Source: Acidimicrobiaceae bacterium (lineage in GTDB: Bacteria; Actinomycetota; Acidimicrobiia; Acidimicrobiales; Aldehydirespiratoraceae). From it: 64,000 nt of DNA. The position numbers and the translations under genes are program-made. The DNA lies in NCBI GenBank assembly GCA_026708645.1, contig JAPOUM010000044.1, forward strand, positions 1 through 64,000, in the 5' to 3' direction. The notes beneath the pieces are model-generated. The model saw only the letters and a program-made list of their open reading frames with translations, was not told where the DNA came from and searched no databases. Positions 44,199-52,371 of the stretch are shown piece after piece (position 1 is the first letter of the stretch; every line of letters starts with the position of its first letter).

Positions 44199-45061
44199 CG
44201 CGGCGTCCAGCGGTCTCTCAGCGTCACCAGCACGGCCAAAGCCACCGCGATCAGCACCAGGCTCACAGCCACGGCAGCCTCCGGGTCGCGTTCCAGAGCC
44301 AGGTAAGTCTCCAGCGGCAGTGTGCGGGTGCGTCCCGCGAACGATCCCGCGAACGTGAGCGTGGCCCCGAATTCTCCGAGAGCTCTCGCCCATGCCAGCG
44401 CCACTCCGGCGAGCAGCGCCGGGCGCAGCGTGGGCAGCGTGACGTGGAGGATCCTGGCCCAGGCGCCCGCGCCCAGCGTCGCGGCCGCCTCGTCGAGTTC
44501 CGTGCCGGCTTGTCGCAGAGCGGTTTCCACGGTCACCACGAAGAAGGGCAGAGCAACGAAGGCCGCGGCCGTCACCGCCCCGGCCGTGGTGAAAGGCAAG
44601 CTGATCCCGAACCACGAGTCGAGCCACTGGCCTGCCAGGCCGCGCCTTCCCAGAGCGAACAGCAGAGCCGTGCCGCCCACCACGGGGGGCAGAACCATGG
44701 GCAGCATCACCAGCGCCCGGATCAGACGCGGGAAGCGCAGCCGCAGGCGGGCCAGCACCAGCGCCAGAGGCAGACCGAGGGCTGCACAGACAGCGGTGGC
44801 GGCCAGGCTCACGGTCAGCGAGACCCGCAACGCCTGCAGCACCTCGGATCCGCTCAGAATCGACGGCAGAGCCGACCAAGGCGCCCGTTGCAGCAGCCCC
44901 GCCACCGGCAATGCCAGCAGGCCGAGAGCCACGAATCCCACCAAGGTCACCGTCGATGGCAAACGGCCGCCGGGACCGCGATCGGCGTCTGCGGTCGGGA
45001 GGCCTCTTTCCTCGCCGGCGTCGACGGCGCCGGAGGTGCTTTCCGTGCCTGCAGTCCTCAC
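44195..45061 (-). CDS. modB: Molybdate ABC transporter permease (ModB-like)
   Basis: A 288-residue permease with five or six membrane helices and one BPD_transp domain. The coupling motif ELDEAAATLGAGAWARIL (about residue 190) contacts ModC. The motifs LPLALVLARLRLRFPRLI and LPMVLPPVVGGTALL are typical of ModB. The first 30 residues are Gly/Asp/Glu-rich and probably cytoplasmic. It overlaps modA upstream and modC downstream by 4 nt each, so the three are tightly coupled. Confidence 0.88.
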   Translation of the reverse strand: MRTAGTESTSGAVDAGEERGLPTADADRGPGGRLPSTVTLVGFVALGLLALPVAGLLQRAPWSALPSILSGSEVLQALRVSLTVSLAATAVCAALGLPLALVLARLRLRFPRLIRALVMLPMVLPPVVGGTALLFALGRRGLAGQWLDSWFGISLPFTTAGAVTAAAFVALPFFVVTVETALRQAGTELDEAAATLGAGAWARILHVTLPTLRPALLAGVALAWARALGEFGATLTFAGSFAGRTRTLPLETYLALERDPEAAVAVSLVLIAVALAVLVTLRDRWTPR

Positions 45062-45846
45062 GGCGGTCCGAAACCTTGGGCCGCGAAGATCATCGCGGCG
45101 GCGCCGTCCGGGGCTGTGAAGTCATCCAACAGAGCCTGCACTCGCGGCGTCGGACGCGCCGACACCGCAGCTATGTGGTAGAGGTTGCGCAGGCTCTCGA
45201 GTTGAGGCGCCTCCACCACGGGCAGTCCGACGGCTAGAGCGTCGCTGCGATAGATCAGGCCGGCGTCGAGTTCGCCCAGCGAGAGTTTGGCTGCCAGAGC
45301 GCGCACGTTCAGTTCCAGCGTGTCGGGAGCGGCCTCTATCCGTGCTCCCCTGAGAGCTTGCTGCGACAAGGCGCCGCAAGGCGCCGCCTCGGCGCACAGA
45401 CCGATCAGCAGATCACCGCGCGACAGGTCGGCCAGTCGGGTGACGCCGCCGGGATTGGCGGGCGCGGTGGCCAGCACCAGCGAGTTGCTGGCGATCACCG
45501 ACGGGGCGCCCTGCACATCGCCGTCAGCGATGGCCTGGTTCATGGTGGCGCCGTCGGCGGTCATCAAAACGTCGGCGGCAGCGCCCGCCGCCAGCTGAGA
45601 CACCAGCGTGGAACTGCCCGCGAACACAGCGTTCACGTCGTCGTGGTCGGCGATCACCGCCTCGACCGCGTCGCTCAGCGATGAGGCGGCCATCACCACG
45701 ATCTCTTCTCCGCTGTCGCCGCCGCATCCCGCGGCCACGGACGACACTGCAACTGCAACGACTGCGGCTGAGACGACTGCGACCGCCAAGGCCGTCAGCG
45801 ACTGGTGCGGACGCAGCTGCGGGCGAGTGTTGCCGACCGGCGTCAT
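45058..45846 (-). CDS. modA: Molybdate ABC transporter binding lipoprotein (ModA-like)
   Basis: A 262-residue secreted oxyanion-binding protein. The signal ends in lipobox VAAGC (Cys about residue 41). The mature part opens with VVMAASSLSDAVEAV, the N-terminal oxyanion site of ModA, and carries FAGSSTLVSQLAAGAAADV, which supplies further Ser ligands. Near the end comes AGLIYRSDALAVG, with the conserved Tyr. TAGATT lies 11 nt before ATG 45846, giving at most a very short leader. No molybdenum-cofactor riboswitch or ModE-like palindrome was seen in the 134 bp before it. First gene of modABC. Confidence 0.88.
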   Translation of the reverse strand: MTPVGNTRPQLRPHQSLTALAVAVVSAAVVAVAVSSVAAGCGGDSGEEIVVMAASSLSDAVEAVIADHDDVNAVFAGSSTLVSQLAAGAAADVLMTADGATMNQAIADGDVQGAPSVIASNSLVLATAPANPGGVTRLADLSRGDLLIGLCAEAAPCGALSQQALRGARIEAAPDTLELNVRALAAKLSLGELDAGLIYRSDALAVGLPVVEAPQLESLRNLYHIAAVSARPTPRVQALLDDFTAPDGAAAMIFAAQGFGPP

Positions 45847-45980
45847 AGGGGTCTTTGAATCTAGCTTCCGTTTGAGCCGCGCGAGGGCGGGCGGCTCGGC
45901 TTGTCAAGCGGGTCGGGGCGCTCCGCTGGAGTTGGCTCGCCTGTCTCAAGCTGCGCCACAGGCTGGGCTACTGTGGGTTG

Positions 45981-47075
45981 ATGATCATTTTTGCTCAAGC
46001 ATCTCAAGGACTCGCCGAAGCCTGCGGCGAATCCGATCGCGGTTTCGTGTGCGAGAGGGTTTTCGACTGGACCGGCAACGACGGCTTGGCGACCGCTGCG
46101 GACTGGCTGCTCGACCGTCCGATCCGCATAGCCCTGATCGTGGTGGTGGCCTGGATCGCCACCCGCGTCGTCAGGCGCGCCATCGTGCGCTTCACCAAGC
46201 GCGTCGCCGCCGCGCCGAGCAGCGCCCGGCTCCAGAAGCTGCGTGAGAGGGGACCGGTCAAGGCGCTCGCCGACGCCGACGAGCGCTCCCGGGCCGAGTC
46301 GCGTGCCGAGACTCTGGGTCATGTGCTGCGCAGCGTGGCGGTGGCTTTGATCTGGACTTTCGCTCTGCTGATCGTGCTGGGTGAGATCGGCGTGAACCTC
46401 GGCCCGCTCATCGCAGGCGCAGGCATCGGCGGCGTGGCGCTGGGCTTCGGCGCCCAGTCGATCGTCAAGGACTTCCTGTCGGGCCTTTTCATGCTGATCG
46501 AAGATCATTACGGCGTGGGTGACGTGGTGGATCTCGGTTACGCCATCGGAACAGTCGAGGAGGTGTCGCTGCGGTCGACCACAATCCGCGACGTCAAAGG
46601 CACCGTGTGGCACGTCCCCAACGGCGAGATCGCCCGTGTCGGCAACTTCTCGCAGTTGTGGTCGCGCGCTCTGATAGATGTTGAGGTGGCTTACGACACC
46701 GACCTGCGCATGGCCATGGGCGTGATCCACCAAGTGGCGCAAGAGTTCTGGGAGGACCCCGAATGGGGCGGCGATGAGCTGGCTGAGTGCCCCGACGTGT
46801 GGGGTGTGCAGTATTTGGGTTCTTCGGGCATCGCTTTGCGGGTGGCGGTGAAGACGGAGCCGTCGATGCAGTGGGCCGTGGAACGCGAATTGCGGCTGCG
46901 GCTCAAGGAAGCGTTCGACGAGGCCGGCATAGAGATCCCGTTCCCTCAGCAGACGCTGTGGTTCCGCAACGACGACACCGACGGCGCCAGCCTGTCCGAG
47001 TCGAAGAAAGCCGCTCTGCGAGCCATCTACGACGAAAAAGATAATAACATCCCCAAAATTACAGAAGACCAATGA
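45981..47075 (+). CDS. MscS-family mechanosensitive ion channel
   Basis: A 364-residue small-conductance mechanosensitive channel that releases solutes on hypo-osmotic shock. It has three membrane helices (about 40-60, 110-130 and 145-165). The pore-lining helix contains GIGGVALGFGAQS and continues into FLSGLFMLIEDHYGVGDVV, the start of the beta domain. The C-terminal alpha/beta vestibule follows and ends in a charged tail. ATG 45981 has TACTGT (45969-45974) 6 nt upstream, suggesting a leaderless mRNA. It complements the betaine importer at 17-24 kb in osmotic control. Confidence 0.9.
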   Translation: MIIFAQASQGLAEACGESDRGFVCERVFDWTGNDGLATAADWLLDRPIRIALIVVVAWIATRVVRRAIVRFTKRVAAAPSSARLQKLRERGPVKALADADERSRAESRAETLGHVLRSVAVALIWTFALLIVLGEIGVNLGPLIAGAGIGGVALGFGAQSIVKDFLSGLFMLIEDHYGVGDVVDLGYAIGTVEEVSLRSTTIRDVKGTVWHVPNGEIARVGNFSQLWSRALIDVEVAYDTDLRMAMGVIHQVAQEFWEDPEWGGDELAECPDVWGVQYLGSSGIALRVAVKTEPSMQWAVERELRLRLKEAFDEAGIEIPFPQQTLWFRNDDTDGASLSESKKAALRAIYDEKDNNIPKITEDQ

Positions 47076-47154
47076 AGTGGATGCTCTTATACGAGTTCTT
47101 CGACTATTAGGGGCTCTTCGCTTCATCAGGTCGGCATGAGGATGCCGGGTCGCC

Positions 47155-47295
47155 TCACGGGCAGCGTTGTCGATTGGCCGTCTTCTGGCCTCTGTCGCTG
47201 TCTGTGCCGCTGAACGTGAACACGGCGGTGCAGCCGCCCATGAAGATCAGCCATATCACCAGCCCTGACCAGCAGCCGACTTTGATTTCGGGCAT
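47155..47295 (-). CDS. Possible 46-residue membrane microprotein after the DNA methyltransferase
   Basis: The frame opens at ATG 47295, six bases after the methyltransferase stop. It encodes 46 residues with one hydrophobic helix (WSGLVIWLIFMGGCTAVFTF) and a short basic tail ending NRQRCP. No strong ribosome site is visible, but the position suggests translational coupling. I do not recognise it. The rest of the gap (47076-47154) shows nothing supported. Confidence 0.35.
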   Translation of the reverse strand: MPEIKVGCWSGLVIWLIFMGGCTAVFTFSGTDSDRGQKTANRQRCP

Positions 47296-47301
47296 CGGCG
47301 A

Positions 47302-48231
47302 CTACACCGCGAGACGGTCTTGAGCGTCCGAGGACAGGTCTATGTATGCCACCTGTGACAGCGGGCCGCCGTCGCCCAGACGTGAGCGCATCACCTCGAA
47401 GGCCTCAGGATTCTCGTCGACCATGACGAAGCGGCGGTTGAGTTTCGATGCGACTGCGCCGGTGGTGCCGCTGCCGGCGAAGAAGTCCAGCACCCAGTCG
47501 CCTTCGCGGCTGCTGGCTTGCACGACGCGACGCAGCACGCCCTCGGGTTTCTGGGTCGGATAGCCGGTCTTCTCTTTGCCGGTGGGGGACACGATCGTGT
47601 GCCACCAGACGTCGGTGGGCAGTTTGCCCCGCTCCGCCTTCTCCGCAGTGACCAGTCCAGGCGCCATGTAGGGCTCCCGGTCCACAGCCGCATTGTCGAA
47701 GTGATAGCAGTCGGGATCTTTCACGTATACGAGGATGTTGTCGTGTTTGGCAGGCCATTTGCGCCGCGCCCGGGCGCCGTAGTCGTACGCCCAGATGATC
47801 TCGTTCAAGAAGCAGTCCCGTCCGAACAGTCCGTCGAGCACCACCTTGGCGTAATGAACCTCCCGGTAGTCCAAGTGCAGATAAAGCGTCCCGTCATCGG
47901 CGAGCAGCCGCCATGCCTCCTCTAGTCGCGGCTCGAGGAACGCCCAATAGTCGCCGAAAGCGTCGTCATAAGCCGACACGGCGCCCCGTATCGTGCGGTA
48001 CGACGCCCCTTTGAATCCGACACGGTCCCCGTCAGCGTGACGGGTCGTGTGCAGAGTCTGACGGGCCTGGCGACGGCCCGTGTTGAACGGCGGATCGATG
48101 TAGATCAACGTCACCGACCCTGAAGGCATCCGTTCCAGCAACTCCAGATTGTCGCCGAGCACCACCAAGTCCGGCCCGTCACAGCGCCACACAGTCGAAT
48201 CTGTCGAATCAGTCGAATCAGTCGAACCCAT
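47302..48231 (-). CDS. Orphan DNA methyltransferase, N6-adenine/N4-cytosine, beta type
   Basis: A 309-residue SAM-dependent DNA methyltransferase. Motif IV DPPFNTG lies near residue 45 and motif I FAGSGTTGA near 254. That order marks the beta class. GYPTQKPEGVLRRVV is the conserved segment just before motif I. No restriction endonuclease gene is adjacent, so it may be a solitary, CcrM-like or regulatory enzyme. ATG 48231 is preferred to ATG 48249: TAAGGT (48244-48239) ends exactly 7 nt upstream. The first 13 residues are a Ser-Thr-Asp repeat coded by a 9-bp tandem unit TCGACTGAT. Confidence 0.85.
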   Translation of the reverse strand: MGSTDSTDSTDSTVWRCDGPDLVVLGDNLELLERMPSGSVTLIYIDPPFNTGRRQARQTLHTTRHADGDRVGFKGASYRTIRGAVSAYDDAFGDYWAFLEPRLEEAWRLLADDGTLYLHLDYREVHYAKVVLDGLFGRDCFLNEIIWAYDYGARARRKWPAKHDNILVYVKDPDCYHFDNAAVDREPYMAPGLVTAEKAERGKLPTDVWWHTIVSPTGKEKTGYPTQKPEGVLRRVVQASSREGDWVLDFFAGSGTTGAVASKLNRRFVMVDENPEAFEVMRSRLGDGGPLSQVAYIDLSSDAQDRLAV

Positions 48232-48309
48232 CGGGCCGACCTTAGCCATGACGCAGTCGGATGTTGAGGCACGAGCGCAGGCACTGCTCGGGCGGCGGCG
48301 GCTCGGCGG

Positions 48310-49110
48310 TCAGGCGGCGGCTCGGCGTGGCGGTCTCGGCACGAAGGCGCTGGTGCGGGCCCTGTAGTCGTCGTAGCCGGGCCGACGGTCGCCGATTCTG
48401 CGTTCCAGCATCGCCACTCCCGACACCCGCAACAGCAGATAGGTCATCAGCACCGGCCCGATCACAGTCCACCACGCCCCGCCGCCAGCGGCGACCAGCC
48501 AGATGCCCCACCACACCACGCTGTCGCCGAAATAGTTGGGATGGCGCGTGTAGCGCCACAAGCCCCGGTCCATGACCTTGCCGCGGTTGGCTTCGTCGGC
48601 TTTGAACCGGCGCAGCTGCTCGTCGCCGACCGACTCGAAGATCAGCCCTGCCGCCCAGACGACGGCGCCGACCCAGTCGAGCCAGCCCAGACCCGACGGG
48701 TCGGTGTCGCTCAGCACGGCTTGCAGAGGCAGTGACACCACCAGCGCCAGAGCACCCTGCAGCAGGAACACCACAGGCAGGCTCATCAGCCAGAACGGCT
48801 GCCAGCGGGCACGGAAGCCTTGGTAGCGGAAATCCTCAGGCTCGCCCCATTTGCGAACCGTCAGATGGGCGCTCAACCGCAGTCCCCAGAGCGTCACCAT
48901 CACCAGCAGCAGCGACGCCCGGCCGCCGCCACTGCCGCCCCCGACGTCGTCGTTGAAGCCCCAGACCGTCCAGGCGATCGTCACGAAGATCAGCGACCAC
49001 AGCGGATCGATGATCGAAGCGTCGCGTTTGATCAGGCTCACCAGCCAGCAGCCGGTCACCAGCACTGCGCTGACCGCCGCGGCCAGGCCGAAAGCTCCCG
49101 CAGCGCTCAC
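48310..49110 (-). CDS. DUF1295 family membrane protein (steroid 5-alpha-reductase-like)
   Basis: A 266-residue protein with six or seven hydrophobic helices, of the DUF1295 family, related to steroid 5-alpha-reductases and ICMT-like membrane enzymes. The conserved C-terminal signature LWRYTRHPNYFGD (about residue 190), followed by VVWWGIWL, is clear. SIIDPLWSLIFV near the N-terminus is also typical. Family members are thought to act on lipids with NADPH, but the substrate here is unknown. GTG 49110 overlaps the KAS III stop by 4 nt, so the pair is coupled and may act on one lipid product. Confidence 0.85.
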   Translation of the reverse strand: MSAAGAFGLAAAVSAVLVTGCWLVSLIKRDASIIDPLWSLIFVTIAWTVWGFNDDVGGGSGGGRASLLLVMVTLWGLRLSAHLTVRKWGEPEDFRYQGFRARWQPFWLMSLPVVFLLQGALALVVSLPLQAVLSDTDPSGLGWLDWVGAVVWAAGLIFESVGDEQLRRFKADEANRGKVMDRGLWRYTRHPNYFGDSVVWWGIWLVAAGGGAWWTVIGPVLMTYLLLRVSGVAMLERRIGDRRPGYDDYRARTSAFVPRPPRRAAA

Positions 49111-50213
49111 CGCGCGCTCCGCGCCCCGTCCGCTTCGGGCTCGCGATAAAGCAGAGCGCCCCAGTGCGCCCCGGCGCCGAAGCTGGTGAAAGCCACCAGC
49201 GCCCCGGGCGCCACTTGACCCCGGCGGCGGGCCTCGTGATAGGCGATCGGCAGCGTGGCTGCTGTGGTGTTGCCCCAATGAGCGATGTTGGAGGGCATCA
49301 CCGCGTCGTCCACGCCCAGCCGGCGGCGGGCGCCTTCCACGATGCGGTCGTTGGCTTGATGCGCCACCACCAGATCCAGGTCGTCGACTTTGCAGTGCGC
49401 GGCTTCCAGGGCTTCGCGCACCGCTGCGGGCATGGTTTCCACCGCCAGTCGGTAGAGCCCTCCGCCGTTCATTTTCGGGTGGTGCAAACCGGCGGCTAGC
49501 TGCGCCGCGTCGGCATAGGGGCGCTGCGCGGATCCCAGACCCGGCACCTCTATCAGGTCCGAGTGCGCGCCGTCGGTTTTGAGCACCGAGTTGATGATCC
49601 CCTCAGGCTCGAGCGGCGCCAGCGACCGGGCCGGCTGCTGCTGCAGCACCGCTGCCCCCGCCCCGTCGCCGAACAGCACGCTCCAAGCCCGGTGCTCGGT
49701 GGCGAGCGCCAGCTCGTCGCTGGTGGGGGAGCGGTCGCTGCGTCCCAGCACTATCTCCCAGGCGTTTCCCCAGGGCAGATAGCCGGCATGCACCTCCGCG
49801 CCGACCACCACCACGGTGCCGGCGCGTCCGGTGCTTGCCAGCATGTCGCCCAGGTCCAGACCGAACAAGAAGCCGGCGCACTGCTGGCGAATATCGAAGA
49901 CGGATGCGTTGCCGAGGCCGGCTTTGTGCTGCACCGCGCCGGCGATGCCGGGATTCTGACGGTCCGGGGTCATGGTGGCGCAAACCACGGCGTCGACTTC
50001 GTCGCTGTCCAAGCCGGCGTCGCCGAGAGCGGCCAGGATCGCTTCCGCGGCCAAGTCGGAGGTAGCGGTGCCGGGATCGACGAAACGCCGCGAAACGACT
50101 CCGGTACGTGAGCGGATCCACTCGTCGGTGGTGTCCATGATCCGGGTCAGGTCGTCGTTGCTGACGACGTTCGGCGGAACTGCTATGCCGGTCCCGGTGA
50201 TGACTGTGGGCAT
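49107..50213 (-). CDS. 3-oxoacyl-ACP synthase III (KAS III, FabH-like)
   Basis: A 368-residue thiolase-fold condensing enzyme. The Cys-His-Asn triad of KAS III is intact: QQCAGF (about residue 112), VAHQANDRI and HWGNTTAATLP. The start fits FabH proteins (VITGTGIAVPPNVVSN, then RTGVVSRRF). It normally condenses an acyl-CoA starter with malonyl-ACP. With no other fab genes adjacent, it could make a specialised ketoacyl product rather than serve housekeeping synthesis. ATG 50213 has TAGGCT 9 nt upstream. Overlaps the DUF1295 gene by 4 nt. Confidence 0.88.
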   Translation of the reverse strand: MPTVITGTGIAVPPNVVSNDDLTRIMDTTDEWIRSRTGVVSRRFVDPGTATSDLAAEAILAALGDAGLDSDEVDAVVCATMTPDRQNPGIAGAVQHKAGLGNASVFDIRQQCAGFLFGLDLGDMLASTGRAGTVVVVGAEVHAGYLPWGNAWEIVLGRSDRSPTSDELALATEHRAWSVLFGDGAGAAVLQQQPARSLAPLEPEGIINSVLKTDGAHSDLIEVPGLGSAQRPYADAAQLAAGLHHPKMNGGGLYRLAVETMPAAVREALEAAHCKVDDLDLVVAHQANDRIVEGARRRLGVDDAVMPSNIAHWGNTTAATLPIAYHEARRRGQVAPGALVAFTSFGAGAHWGALLYREPEADGARSAR

Positions 50214-50306
50214 GACTGAGAAAGCCTAACGGCCCGCCCCATCGTCAGGGTGCGTATTGGGCTATAGTGATCTATATTGAAAAATAAGTAAATATCCAGC
50301 ATTTAT

Positions 50307-50352
50307 CGAGTCGGCATTTGCGGATTCAGTAATTGTCGAGTCGGCATTTGCC
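50307..50352. repeat. Direct repeat of TCGAGTCGGCATTTGC at 30-bp offset
   Basis: TCGAGTCGGCATTTGC occurs at 50307-50322 and 50337-50352. The repeats lie in an AT-rich 298-bp gap (50214-50511) that also holds TATAGT (50263-50268) and TATATT (50273-50278), possible -10 boxes for the gene at 50512. I see no gene in the gap. Confidence 0.75.
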
Positions 50353-50511
50353 GCATTTGCAGGGTCTGGACCCTGCCAGCGGAGCGCTCGCCGGTCGAGT
50401 ACCGGGCGATCCGCGATCGCTTGGTCGCGGTCCCGCCGTCTGGAAGGAGGCGCCGAGCAGGCAGGCAGAACCACAAGCCGACAACCAGAAAGCAGACAAT
50501 GGGAGACAGCC

Positions 50512-50880
50512 ATGACGTCGCTGTTGCAGGGAGCAGAACTGGCCGTCTTCGGACTGGCGATGTTCCAGTTGGGTTTGATCGCCTCGATGGCTCGCAGACG
50601 CCGGCGACGCCGGCGCGTGAGACGCCGTCGATCCGGTTCGGGCCGCCCGGGGTCGGTGACTCGCAAAGACATCCGCGAGGAGATGTGCCGCGACCCGGTG
50701 GCCGTCGACATGTTCATGAGCGACGACACTCCCCGCGACGTGCAGCGCTATCTCTACATGGAGGCCGGACGCCGGGCGATGATGCGCAAGCGCAGCCAGC
50801 TCTCCGATGAAGAGAACGACTTCTTCGCCCCGCCGCTGCGGCCCTGCCCGGACCCGGGTTTCACCGGCTGCGCCGACTAG
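50512..50880 (+). CDS. Small membrane protein with an Arg-rich segment, unknown function
   Basis: A 122-residue protein I do not recognise. One membrane helix (about residues 8-26, LAVFGLAMFQLGLIASM) is followed at once by a highly basic run of about 17 residues (29-45), nearly all Arg. The acidic/basic C-terminal half contains DVQRYLYMEAGRRAMM. The basic run just inside the membrane suggests the C-terminus is cytoplasmic and could touch nucleic acid or acidic lipids. ATG 50512 follows GGGAG 7 nt upstream. It stands alone between the KAS III gene (divergent) and the P450 gene (convergent). Confidence 0.6.
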   Translation: MTSLLQGAELAVFGLAMFQLGLIASMARRRRRRRRVRRRRSGSGRPGSVTRKDIREEMCRDPVAVDMFMSDDTPRDVQRYLYMEAGRRAMMRKRSQLSDEENDFFAPPLRPCPDPGFTGCAD

Positions 50881-50936
50881 TCGGCCGCCCCTCGGCGGCT
50901 AGCCGCCTGCCCGACCGCGAGCGGCCGCCCGAGCGG

Positions 50937-52232
50937 CTAGTCGGCGCGATCCCAAGCCACGAGCAGACTCTTGGGTCCGCGGAAGGTGATGTTGGCGGAC
51001 CGTTCCAGGCTCTGGCCTTCTACCAGTCGCAGCGACGGCACACGCTCGGTCAGCACCTCCAAGGCGACCGCGGCCTCCAAGCGGGCGAGCCGAGCCCCGA
51101 GACAGAAGTGGATGCCTTTGCCGAAGGAGATGTGGTTGCGAGCGTTGGATCGGTGGATGTCGAATCGGCCGGGGTCGTCGAAGCATCCGGGTTCGTGGTT
51201 GGCGGCGGCCAAGCTCAAGAGAATGCTGGTCCCGGCCGGGATTCTCACTCCGGCGACCTCGGCGTCGCGGTTGGCCACCCGCCGCCAGCTGGTCTGGGGC
51301 GACTCGAAGCGCAGCACTTCCTCCAGCGCAGGCGCGACGAGCGACGGGTCCGCGCGGAGCTCGTCCCACTGGCTGCGCCGCGCCAGCAGGCAGATCAGCG
51401 CGTTGGACAAGAAGTTGCTGACGATCTCGTGGCCCGCGAACGACAGGCCGTAGACGATCGATTCGACCTCCGCGAGGGTCAGCTCCTCGGGGTCGCTGTC
51501 GTGGACCGCCAGCAGCTCCGAGGTGAAGTCGTCGCCCGGATCGCCGGTCTTGGAAGCTACGAAGTCGCGGCAGTAGCGCCAGTAGGCCAGCATCTTGCGG
51601 GCGATCTCGGTCTGCTCGGCTTCGGAGGGCCTGCCCCAAGTGAAGGCCAGACGGTCAGAGCACCACCGCTTGAGCTGCTCGTCGTCGCTCGGCGGGAAGC
51701 CGATGAACCGGAAGATCGTCTCGCCGGGCAGGGGATGAGCGAACAGCGGCACGAAATCCGCGGGCGGGCCCGCTGCCAGCAGCTCGTCGACCAACCCATG
51801 ACTGCGGCTGCGGATGTAGGGCGCCAGGACGCGCATGCGCCGGTTGGAGAAGCCCTGCTTGGTGTGGTTGCGTATCCGTCCGTGGTCGGGAGGCTGACGG
51901 TTGGACATCACCGCCACCGGGTCGAAGTCGTCGGCAGCCAGCACCGACCGTGCGCCGTGCCCGAGAGGGAACACCGGATCCTGCACGTTCTGCGAGCCGA
52001 AAGTCTCGGGATCCAGGAAGATCTCGCTGATGTCCTCCATGCGGGTGACCACCAGACAGCCCAGCTCACGGGAGTAGAACACCGGGGTGTCCCGCAGACC
52101 GTCGAGGACCGCGTACGGGTCGGCCTGATAGTCGGCCGCGAAGGGAGTGAAGTCGCTGACAGGGCATCCCGTCGGCGCCTCGGGCGCTTGATCGGGCGTC
52201 CGGTGATAAGACGCAACCTCAGTCGCAGTCAT
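50937..52232 (-). CDS. Cytochrome P450
   Basis: A 431-residue soluble bacterial P450 monooxygenase. The I-helix has AGHEIVSNFL (about residue 264), with Glu where the usual acid-alcohol pair (D/E-T) would place Thr two positions later, so O2 activation residues deserve a check. The K-helix ExxR is in EEVLRFES (about 304) and the haem-Cys loop is FGKGIHFCLGARLAR (about 372). No redox-partner gene is next to it. ATG 52232 has TAGGAT (52245-52240) exactly 7 nt upstream, indicating a leaderless mRNA. Another ATG lies 9 bp further up. Substrate unknown. Confidence 0.9.
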   Translation of the reverse strand: MTATEVASYHRTPDQAPEAPTGCPVSDFTPFAADYQADPYAVLDGLRDTPVFYSRELGCLVVTRMEDISEIFLDPETFGSQNVQDPVFPLGHGARSVLAADDFDPVAVMSNRQPPDHGRIRNHTKQGFSNRRMRVLAPYIRSRSHGLVDELLAAGPPADFVPLFAHPLPGETIFRFIGFPPSDDEQLKRWCSDRLAFTWGRPSEAEQTEIARKMLAYWRYCRDFVASKTGDPGDDFTSELLAVHDSDPEELTLAEVESIVYGLSFAGHEIVSNFLSNALICLLARRSQWDELRADPSLVAPALEEVLRFESPQTSWRRVANRDAEVAGVRIPAGTSILLSLAAANHEPGCFDDPGRFDIHRSNARNHISFGKGIHFCLGARLARLEAAVALEVLTERVPSLRLVEGQSLERSANITFRGPKSLLVAWDRAD

Positions 52233-52371
52233 CGCAGCCATCCTATTCGAGGCGGCGGAGCGCGCTCGCTCGCCTAGTCGAGGCTTCGGGGCAGTGCGAG
52301 TCGCAGGACCGCAGCCTGGCGACGCTTGCTGTGATTCGGTGAGCGCAGGAGTGTGTATTAGGGTTCGAGGC

